Positions 32,657-39,455 of a stretch of 64,000 bases of DNA are shown here, one piece after another (the first letter of the stretch is position 1; every line of letters starts with the position of its first letter). The notes beneath the pieces were generated by a model, which had not been told where the DNA came from, did not search any database, and worked only from the letters and a program-made list of their open reading frames with translations. Origin of the DNA: Spirosoma profusum (GTDB lineage: Bacteria > Bacteroidota > Bacteroidia > Cytophagales > Spirosomataceae); NCBI RefSeq assembly GCF_014699005.1, contig NZ_JACWZY010000002.1, forward strand, positions 496,001 through 560,000, in the 5' to 3' direction. The position numbers and the translations under genes are program-made.

Positions 32657-34515
32657 TTCTTCTTGGTAGTTATTAGAATGACGCCATTTTTCCCTTTTTC
32701 GCCGTATACAGCGGCTGATGCATCTTTCAATACGGTGATGCTTTCAATATCATTCGGGCGAATATTTATATCATTTTTCCCAGGTATATCTCCTTCTTTG
32801 GTGAACTTAGCGCCTTTTGGTTTTTCAACGCCATCAATAATGTAGAGCGGATCACCTTCCGTAAATGCGTTTCCTCGTACTTGAATGGTCGTCGATTTAT
32901 TAGGAACAGAGTCTGCAAGGAGATTAGAAGCTTGATTATTTGCATGGCCAACAACCGCAACGCCCTCACTTCTAGGGATATCGGATTGTGGAGTTACGAG
33001 CCCAGTACGTTTATCTTCTGCTTTTCCCAGTGAGAAGTTAATGGGGAGATTATACAGTACGCTCACGGCTTTGCCCTGCTGCTGACCAGGTTTCCAGGCT
33101 GGCATTTGACTTACTACCCGTACCGCTTCTTCGTCGCAGCCACTGCCGATGCCTTTCAAAACACTTACGTCGCGAATGCTGCCCGTAGAAGCGACAACAA
33201 ATCGGACAAATACCCGCCCCTGAATCCGCTTCTCTCTTGCTTCTTTTGGATAACGTAAATTACGGGCCAGATACTGCCAAAGCGCCTGCATACCACCTGG
33301 AAATGTTGGTTGTTGCTCAACAACCGTGAACACAGGATCCTGCCCAGACTGAACAGCTTCCGTGGGGCCAGCAGTCGGTTCGTAGGCAACCACACGATCC
33401 TCGCTTAACGTACTGCTTTTGACAGGCAGACTGATATCAATCATGGAACGGCCTTTTACGTCAACTACTTTCGTTTCGAGGCCGACAAAACTGAATTTCA
33501 TGGACGCTTCTTTTGGAATAGCCGTTAGTTTATATCGCCCATTTACGTCAGTTGCCGTATAGTATTTATTTTTTACAAAAACAGAAACCCCCGGAATTGC
33601 TTTTCCATCGGCCGAATCAGTCACCTTGCCCGATACCATGATTGGTTCGTTGGCTACCTGATTAACAATGGCAGCCAGTTCTTCGCGAGCGGTGGTCATA
33701 GAGAGTAAACTCAACGCCAGCGGAATCACCAGCACGTATTTGCCCAGTGCCCAGCGCGTAGTAGCTTGCTGGTGCAGCATCAGAATGCGCTGTTTGAGCA
33801 GAGACGGATTAAAAAAACCATTCACCAACGTATCAGGCTGAGCGCCAAAAGCATACCCAACCAGAAATTGGGCGTAGTCGGCTGGATGCGCGATTGCTTT
33901 ATCGGCCAGAAATTCGTGTACCTGACGTAGCATTTTGTCGATGAGCCACAACGCCGGACACGCCCAAAACAGAGCCCGCAATAGGGCCACACTTAGTACG
34001 TCGGTGCTATGATGCTGACGGATATGAACCAGCTCATGATCGATAATAGCGCCGGTGTATCGGTCTTCTGGATTTAGTACCAGATAGCGGAAAAATGAAA
34101 AGGTAGGCACCTGCGTGCTTTCAGGCTGGACCAGAACGTAGTCATCGGTACGTTGTTGAGGTGATCGACGAATGAAACGTAGCAGTCGCGTAGTACGTAG
34201 CAGCAGACGTAGCACCAGCAACGTAGCAATAATTCCATAAGCTATAAGCCCAATTTGCACCCAATCTGGCCCGGTTTCGACCGGGGCTGCGACGACATAA
34301 TCCGGCAGGGCAATTACGCCGACAGGCATCGGAAGCGCATCGACGGTGCGGGTCGGTAACTTCACCAGCGGCAATACCAGTGTCAACAAGGCCGATACCA
34401 ACAGATACGCCCGATTGAGTGACAAAAAAGTATGCCGCCGGAGAAAGAGCCAGTAGCAACTGACGAACAACAGGCCATACAGGTTGGCTTTCAGGAAATA
34501 GTCGAGCGTATTCAT
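32653..34515 (-). CDS. BlaR1-like M56 metallopeptidase with CarboxypepD-reg, TonB and plug-like segments
   Basis: The 620-residue protein has an M56 membrane part with H160-E-L-V-H164. After the last helix it carries a carboxypeptidase-D-like regulatory domain (about 295-370: GKVTDSADGKAIPGVSVFV), a TonB C-terminal domain (about 400-495) and a final stretch that copies the SusC plug signature: DPLYIIDGVEKP, then IRPNDIESITVLKDASAAVYG and NGVILITTKKK to the end. No beta barrel follows. The gene overlaps both neighbours by 4 bases (BlaI-like at 34512, second M56 at 32656), so the three are translationally coupled. The periplasmic domains may sense TonB-linked transport. Confidence 0.85.
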   Translation of the reverse strand: MNTLDYFLKANLYGLLFVSCYWLFLRRHTFLSLNRAYLLVSALLTLVLPLVKLPTRTVDALPMPVGVIALPDYVVAAPVETGPDWVQIGLIAYGIIATLLVLRLLLRTTRLLRFIRRSPQQRTDDYVLVQPESTQVPTFSFFRYLVLNPEDRYTGAIIDHELVHIRQHHSTDVLSVALLRALFWACPALWLIDKMLRQVHEFLADKAIAHPADYAQFLVGYAFGAQPDTLVNGFFNPSLLKQRILMLHQQATTRWALGKYVLVIPLALSLLSMTTAREELAAIVNQVANEPIMVSGKVTDSADGKAIPGVSVFVKNKYYTATDVNGRYKLTAIPKEASMKFSFVGLETKVVDVKGRSMIDISLPVKSSTLSEDRVVAYEPTAGPTEAVQSGQDPVFTVVEQQPTFPGGMQALWQYLARNLRYPKEAREKRIQGRVFVRFVVASTGSIRDVSVLKGIGSGCDEEAVRVVSQMPAWKPGQQQGKAVSVLYNLPINFSLGKAEDKRTGLVTPQSDIPRSEGVAVVGHANNQASNLLADSVPNKSTTIQVRGNAFTEGDPLYIIDGVEKPKGAKFTKEGDIPGKNDINIRPNDIESITVLKDASAAVYGEKGKNGVILITTKKK

Positions 34516-34913
34516 TGGTTTTTCTGTTGGTTTAAGAGTTTGATGATTTCGTCGGCTTCGTTCAGACTAATGTTTTTATCCTGCACAAAAAAGGACACCA
34601 GCTTCTTGAGTGAATTGTCGAAGTAGTTGGCCATCAACTGTTCCGTCTGAAAACGGCGATATTCCTCTTCCGTAATGAGCGGATAGTATTCGTGCGTTTT
34701 GCCGTAGGCCGTGTAGCCGACTAATCCCTTCTTCTCCAGAATACGGATGATGGTCGAAACGGTATTGTAAGCGGGTTTAGTTGGAGGTTCCGATCCGTCG
34801 CTGCGGCCCGATTCAGGAAGTTCGGCCAGTACGTCTTTCACGAAGCCTTTTTTTAGCTGCCAGAGTACCCGCATGATTTCTTCTTCAGCTTTGGTCAGTT
34901 CACGTATCGCCAT
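34512..34913 (-). CDS. BlaI/MecI/CopY family transcriptional repressor
   Basis: The 133-residue protein has the BlaI winged-helix N-terminus (LTKAEEEIMRVLWQLKKGFVKDVL, TVSTIIRILEKKGLVGY) and a helical dimerisation C-terminus (FVQDKNISLNEADEIIKLLN). It likely represses its own operon and is cleaved when one of the two M56 proteins is activated. Its ATG is followed upstream by two tandem 14-bp dyads overlapping a promoter. It is the first gene of the operon. Confidence 0.9.
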   Translation of the reverse strand: MAIRELTKAEEEIMRVLWQLKKGFVKDVLAELPESGRSDGSEPPTKPAYNTVSTIIRILEKKGLVGYTAYGKTHEYYPLITEEEYRRFQTEQLMANYFDNSLKKLVSFFVQDKNISLNEADEIIKLLNQQKNQ

Positions 34914-34944
34914 TGTCTTTTTAGGTGATTACTGATTGATAAAC

Positions 34945-34976
34945 GAAAGTTATGACTAATAGTTTAGTTTTACAAC
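34945..34976 (-). promoter_or_regulatory. Promoter of the BlaI-M56-M56 operon
   Basis: On the minus strand GTTG (34976-34973) is followed after 20 bases by TAACTTTC (34952-34945), close to the Bacteroidota consensus TTTG-19-TAnnTTTG. The operator dyad at 34955-34968 lies wholly between the two boxes. Confidence 0.55.
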
Positions 34977-34988
34977 TAATAGATTAGT
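34955..34988. promoter_or_regulatory. Double-dyad operator for the BlaI-type repressor
   Basis: Two 14-bp dyads, ACTAATAGTTTAGT (34955-34968, one mismatch) and ACTAATAGATTAGT (34975-34988, perfect), lie 20 bp apart centre to centre, about two helical turns. They overlap the promoter 40-75 bases before the repressor ATG. Paired dyads near the promoter are the classic BlaI/MecI arrangement. Assignment to this repressor is inferred from position. Confidence 0.75.
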
Positions 34989-35000
34989 TATTTCTTCTGG

Positions 35001-35048
35001 CCGAACAAAAAAGCCGATTCTGAGCTCAGAATCGGCTTTTTTGTTCGG
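35001..35048. terminator. 48-bp perfect palindrome, bidirectional terminator-like
   Basis: CCGAACAAAAAAGCCGATTC (35001 on) reads identically on the other strand through 35048, with no unpaired centre; the axis lies at GAG|CTC. A stem of GC-rich sequence ends in six T's on either strand, so it can act as an intrinsic terminator in both directions. It stands just upstream of the BlaI promoter and would shield that operon from minus-strand read-through. Confidence 0.85.
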
Positions 35049-35052
35049 CGAT

Positions 35053-35146
35053 ATTTTTGTCATGCTGACGAAGGAAGCATCTTAATATACCCTAACGTTC
35101 GTGTCATGATGCTTTAAGATGCTTCCTTCGTCAGCATGACAAAAAT
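35053..35146. repeat. Family A palindromic element, orientation 1
   Basis: Perfect 33-bp arms 35053-35085 and 35114-35146 (tips ATTTTTGTCATGCTGACGAA) surround a 28-base loop. The element at 38321-38410 is its inverted copy, with one difference in the loop. Confidence 0.92.
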
Positions 35147-35185
35147 GCGCTTTGTAACATATTCTTGATACGTTAGACAGGCTCA

Positions 35186-37696
35186 TCATTTCACTAGCTT
35201 TCCTTCCAACATTTTAATAAAATATCCACCTACTACTGACCGCGCCTGAAAACCAACCTGCTTGGCGTCGGTGGTTTCGTGCCAGTCGGAAAGGGGGACG
35301 CGGCTGGGGGTTTCGTTGGCGTATTTCCAGACGGGTTTTACCAGTGCCTGAAAATCTTTCGGTGATTGGGCGAGTGTGGCCGTCCACATAATCCAGTCTG
35401 ATTTGGTGTAGGTTTTACGACTGTCGAGAGGCAGGCCGTATGGTTCCTGTTTGGTCAGGTAGTACGCGATTTCTTTCTGCGTAATATCCTTCGGGAAAAT
35501 GTTCATGTTGAGCAGTTTATCCCAAACCAGATTGTATTTCTGACTCCATGTATCGGCGCTGTTTTCAAACGTTAAATCGTAGTGCGTTTTTGCCGAAGCC
35601 GTTTTGTCGAGGGCGAGTTGCTGCCATTTAGCTGCCATCTCACGAGCGGTTTTCAGATTGCTTTCGGCGGTTGCTTTGTCGCCCAGCATAGCCGCCATTT
35701 GGCCATAAGCCGCAATTCCCAGAATGGCTTTTACCGATAAGTTGGCATTACGAGCGATGTGCCCGGCGAAATCATCGGTACACAACTGATTGGCGGGATC
35801 GAAACCATCTTTTTTGAGGTAATTGACCCAGGTAGTCAGCGTTTTCCAGTGTTGTTTGGCGTAGTTGGCGTTGCCTTCGGCCTTCGCGATGGCACCCGCC
35901 AGAAGTAGCATATTACCAGATTCTTCTACAGGCATGTCTTCGCCGTACGTCTGACCGTTCGCCAGCGGATACGTACCGACGTCATGAGCTGCAAAAGGCT
36001 TAGTCCAGCGGCCACTTTCGGAGTACTGGAAAATCGGTTCCATCATGCCTTTCAGCAACGTAGTGTTGTACAGCAGGTAAAGCGGTGCCGAAGGATACGT
36101 TATATCGACCGTTCCGATAGAACCATTTGAGAAGTTCTCTTTGGAGAAAAAGAGGATTTCGCCTTTGGGTCCCGCTACAATTTTGTGAGCGGCAATGGAC
36201 TGCCGATAGGCCAGAACGCACAAATCAGCGTATTCTTTACCACCCGCTTTTTGCGCATCGGCGCGGAGTTTGGCGTCGAACGTAGTACATTTCTGACGCA
36301 ATCGGCTGTAGTCGGTTTCGGCAGTTTGTAGCAGTTCGCCCATGCTGATTTTGCCGGTTTTGTTCCACCAGGGGCGTAAGTTCTGTTTGAAATACTGAAC
36401 CGAATATAAATCGTCGTAACCCAGCAAAATATGCCGAGAAGCTGGCCCCGTTACGTTGCTGAAATCCAGAACAGCGGCCAACGCTACGTCTACCGCAGCG
36501 CGTGCCGGCAGCTTAGCTCCCGAAGCTGGCAACTGACCTTTGCTTATGAAAGATTGTTTGAGCGCATTCGATAATCCCGAACCAGTCTGATTACCAGTTT
36601 GTTGTGGAGCGGCCAGATACGCATACCCCCAGTCGATACGTACGTTATCGCCCTTCCGACCTAATAATTGCTGTGCCTCCGTACCGACTACCTGATACGT
36701 CAGACTGCCCGTTTGCGCTACTTTGGTAACGACTTCCTGCCCAATGGTGTTGGTCGCAACCGTACCCGATTCACTGAAAAAGACCTGCACCGCATGTGGC
36801 TTGCCATCCTGCGACCGCACATCGAACGTAACGTAGCTGATGGGGCGAGCCGCTACGTTCAATTCATCGAGCAGCAAAGGCGACAGAAAATTTACAGAAA
36901 AATTCACTGCACCCGCCGTGAACGTGTATTTCGTCTGCGTGGCCGATACCGTTACGTCGGTTTGCTCAGCGGGCGTAACCGACGACAACGTTACGGGATT
37001 GACCAGCCCAACATCGATAAACGAACCACCACGCGGACTCACGCAATGCACGGCCAAAACGTTCTTGCCGGTTTGTAAAGCTTTCTGACCCGCAGCCGAT
37101 AAAGGCAGGTAGATGTGCTCGTGGATGTACCCTTTTTTGTCCAGAATTTCGGTGCCGTTCAGGTAAATCACTACGTCGTCGTCGTGGTTGAGAGCGAGCA
37201 GTAATTTGGAGGGATCAGCTTTGCCGTCGTAGGTAAATTCCCGTCGGAAGTAGATGCCGTCTTTCATCGTTTCGCTGTTGACCCACTTGGTTTTGGCGTC
37301 GGGAGTATCGCCAAATGGTCCCGGTCCCGATTGCCATTTGCTATCGTCGAAATCTGATTTTTCCCAGCCGTTTGCGGGTTTGTCCATCGTGTAGCGGGCC
37401 ATGTAGGACTTCACTTCGCCGGTCGGCAGAATGGGTTCGTACGTAGTGGGCACCGCTCCCAGAAACTGATACGCCTTCCCATCGACCCGAATGATTCCTT
37501 CGAGCGACTGTGCTTTGCCTGTCCAGTGGCGCGTGGGCGAATCGGTCAATTTATCCGTATTGCTCCAAAGACTGAAATATGGATCGTGGGTGATGAGTGG
37601 GTAGGCGGGTGGGCGTAACTTCTGTGCGTAGCTGACGCCCAGCACAAGAGAGAGAAATAAAATGCCTGAAAAACGGAATGAAGCGTGTAGCCGCAT
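35186..37696 (-). CDS. Glutaminase A-like secreted protein (DUF4964/DUF5127/DUF4965/DUF1793 architecture)
   Basis: The 836-residue exported protein has a signal peptide (to about SYAQ25) and the multi-domain layout of fungal/bacterial GtaA-like glutaminases. The N-terminal DUF4964 segment reads LRPPAYPLITHDPYFSLW. A beta-sandwich insert (about 100-235: GIYFRREFTYDG, LLALNHDDDVVIYLNG) resembles a carbohydrate-binding jelly roll, then DUF5127-like sequence follows to about 430 and an alpha/alpha-barrel-like C-terminal half (FSKENFSNGSIGTVDITYPSAP, ESGNMLLLAGAIAKAEGN, LCTDDFAGHIARNANLSVKA) completes it. True substrate is not shown; many bacterial members may act on glycoconjugates. It is a single gene between palindromic elements. 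Confidence 0.82.
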   Translation of the reverse strand: MRLHASFRFSGILFLSLVLGVSYAQKLRPPAYPLITHDPYFSLWSNTDKLTDSPTRHWTGKAQSLEGIIRVDGKAYQFLGAVPTTYEPILPTGEVKSYMARYTMDKPANGWEKSDFDDSKWQSGPGPFGDTPDAKTKWVNSETMKDGIYFRREFTYDGKADPSKLLLALNHDDDVVIYLNGTEILDKKGYIHEHIYLPLSAAGQKALQTGKNVLAVHCVSPRGGSFIDVGLVNPVTLSSVTPAEQTDVTVSATQTKYTFTAGAVNFSVNFLSPLLLDELNVAARPISYVTFDVRSQDGKPHAVQVFFSESGTVATNTIGQEVVTKVAQTGSLTYQVVGTEAQQLLGRKGDNVRIDWGYAYLAAPQQTGNQTGSGLSNALKQSFISKGQLPASGAKLPARAAVDVALAAVLDFSNVTGPASRHILLGYDDLYSVQYFKQNLRPWWNKTGKISMGELLQTAETDYSRLRQKCTTFDAKLRADAQKAGGKEYADLCVLAYRQSIAAHKIVAGPKGEILFFSKENFSNGSIGTVDITYPSAPLYLLYNTTLLKGMMEPIFQYSESGRWTKPFAAHDVGTYPLANGQTYGEDMPVEESGNMLLLAGAIAKAEGNANYAKQHWKTLTTWVNYLKKDGFDPANQLCTDDFAGHIARNANLSVKAILGIAAYGQMAAMLGDKATAESNLKTAREMAAKWQQLALDKTASAKTHYDLTFENSADTWSQKYNLVWDKLLNMNIFPKDITQKEIAYYLTKQEPYGLPLDSRKTYTKSDWIMWTATLAQSPKDFQALVKPVWKYANETPSRVPLSDWHETTDAKQVGFQARSVVGGYFIKMLEGKLVK

Positions 37697-37847
37697 TGGG
37701 AAAGTTATTTTTGAATTTGAACATTATCCACTGATAAAGTAGGCTGTCAGTGGCACTTTACTTATCGGTATTCATACAGTATCCGGTTTTTCCCTGGCAG
37801 AAGACGTATTGGGACGTATCGCGTGGGGAATTGTCGGCTGAGATTTC

Positions 37848-38314
37848 ATGGACGTTTATCGGATTAATAAAGAGCCCTGCCATACAGAACCACTATCGGT
37901 TGCCGGAAGCTATCGTCAGGGCGGCCGCTGGAATCCAAAGGGAGTCGAGATTCTGTATACCAGCCGTACGCCGGAACTGGCTCTGCTCGGAACACTGATT
38001 CATTTGCCGCCTGTCAGTCTGTGTGAATTGCCTCAACTCTGGCTTACTACGTTACGTTTGCCCGATTTACCTGATACTGTTTTCTGGCTTAAGTCAACAT
38101 TGCTGCCAACGTACTGGAAAACAGGAACGCTGGCCGAAACGCAAACCATTCTGACCGAATGGCTCAACGATCCTTTCTCGCTGGCGATTGCTGTTCCGTC
38201 GGTAATTATGGAGGTGTCGTATAATCTGCTCCTGCACCGCAGCACCCAGCCTATGAACAAATTGAGGTCGTTAGCCAGATAATGCTACCGCTCGATGGCC
38301 GCTTGAGGGTGTAA
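37848..38314 (+). pseudogene. RES-domain toxin gene with a frameshift near the 3' end
   Basis: The frame from ATG 37848 matches RES-domain NAD-degrading toxins: VYRI, GGRWNPKGVEILYTSRTPELALL, and LPxLPDTVFW. It closes at 38282 after an atypical tail. Shifting frame at about 38235-38239 restores the family end (PQHPAYEQIEVVSQIMLPLDGRLRV, stop 38312-38314), so one base has been lost in the codons for the conserved N-P of YNLLL-NP. No Xre/ParS antitoxin gene lies on either side. A family A repeat begins 7 bases after the restored stop. Loss of the toxin's C-terminus would make it harmless without antitoxin. The truncated 144-residue product could still be made. Confidence 0.65.
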
Positions 38315-38320
38315 GTCTCG

Positions 38321-38410
38321 TTTTGTCATGCTGACGAAGGAAGCATCTTAAAGCATCATGACACGAACGTTAGGATATATTAAGATGCTTCCTTCGTCAG
38401 CATGACAAAA
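38321..38410. repeat. Family A palindromic element, orientation 2
   Basis: Arms 38321-38351 and 38380-38410 (31 bp, perfect) begin TTTTGTCATGCTGACGAAGG. The loop is the reverse complement of the loop at 35086-35113 with one base different, so the two elements are inverted copies 3.2 kb apart. Confidence 0.92.
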
Positions 38411-38727
38411 ACGCTCTCTACAGAAAAATTAATTTCCGGACCGAATACTCAAACCGATTTTGAGATTTTTTCGCTGAAAGCCATTTTGCGAAAATTTCCT
38501 TAGAGCCAGTCGATTTTGACACGATTTCGCTTTTCTTTACGTAAAAGTGCGTAGCGAGGCTTTTCTATACGTAGTACAATTAATCAAATTCCGAGATTGT
38601 AGTAAAACTTAACGAGTGGCCTCTTTTTAGGAAACGCTTTCTTACTGAACGCTCGTAGAATTAAGTATAGGAGCCGCGCTCCGAAATAATATAACAGATC
38701 AGATCGATTCGAACGGTTTTGAAAAAT
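38411..38727. other. Intergenic region without a recognised gene
   Basis: These 317 bases between the family A element and the next CDS contain no supported gene. A GC-poor stretch with two TACGT words (near 38538 and 38569) and a short hairpin-like GGAGCCGCGCTCC (near 38671) are visible. The promoter of the following TonB-receptor operon should lie here, but no convincing TTTG/TAnnTTTG pair was found. Confidence 0.45.
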
Positions 38728-39453
38728 ATGTACTCTATACGTTTGGTATGCCTCTTTCTCCTACTAACTCCAGGGGTTTGGGGGCAAACGATTAAAGCCG
38801 ATAGTTCATTTACGCAAATTGCCCGAAATACGGCCATTCGTTCGTATGACAAGGCGATGTACCGGCAAATACATATCTACGAAGGTCATGAGTACATTGT
38901 TCATGACCATCGAATCAAAATTCACCCGTACTACGTGACTGATAACCTTCAGACGGGGACAATTTTCTACAATGGCGTCGATTACGATAAGGTGGCGATG
39001 TTGTATGATATTGTCCGTGATGAGCTGGTTGTTCAGCCACCCGAAGGTGCGTATCGGTTAACATTGCGGAACGAGAAAATTGCCCGTTTTACGTTAGGTA
39101 CGCACGCTTTCACCCGAATTGTGAGCGATAGCACGACCGGTATTCGAACGGGATTTTACGAGTTATTGCACGATGGCAAAACAAAAGCCCTTGCCAAACG
39201 ACAGAAAACCATACTGGAAGATATTTCGAGTGGAGTGTACAAAGGCGAGTATCTGTTAAATGATAAGTTCTATATTTTTAAAGATAATACGTACCGGGAA
39301 GTAAAATCGAAACAGTCGTTGCTACGTCTCTTCCCCGATCAATCGAAAGAGTTACGGAAATATATTCGTAGTAATAGTCTTAAATTCAAAAATGAACTGC
39401 GCGAGGAAGCCATCACGAAGGTAACCCGACGTTATGATGAACTAACCCGTTGA
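38728..39453 (+). CDS. Secreted hypothetical protein, first gene of a TonB-receptor operon
   Basis: The 241-residue product has a signal peptide (MYSIRLVCLFLLLTPGVWGQ) from ATG 38728; the frame extends three codons upstream to a TTG. The mature part has mixed beta sequence (EGHEYIVHDHRIKIHPYYV, GTIFYNGVDYDKVAMLYD) and ends in a basic helix (RKYIRSNSLKFKNELREEAITKVTRRYDEL). I do not know the family. Its TGA stop is two bases before the ATG of the TonB-dependent receptor, so they are co-translated, and the protein may be a periplasmic accessory of that receptor. Confidence 0.65.
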   Translation: MYSIRLVCLFLLLTPGVWGQTIKADSSFTQIARNTAIRSYDKAMYRQIHIYEGHEYIVHDHRIKIHPYYVTDNLQTGTIFYNGVDYDKVAMLYDIVRDELVVQPPEGAYRLTLRNEKIARFTLGTHAFTRIVSDSTTGIRTGFYELLHDGKTKALAKRQKTILEDISSGVYKGEYLLNDKFYIFKDNTYREVKSKQSLLRLFPDQSKELRKYIRSNSLKFKNELREEAITKVTRRYDELTR

Positions 39454-39455
39454 CC

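Noticed and set aside
35053-35146. Family A element as part of a CRISPR array
   Set aside because: Copies are single, far apart and palindromic, without regular spacers or cas genes.
37750-37998. Possible antitoxin gene before the RES gene
   Set aside because: The 82-codon frame overlaps the RES start in another frame and has no helix-turn-helix or ParS-like sequence.
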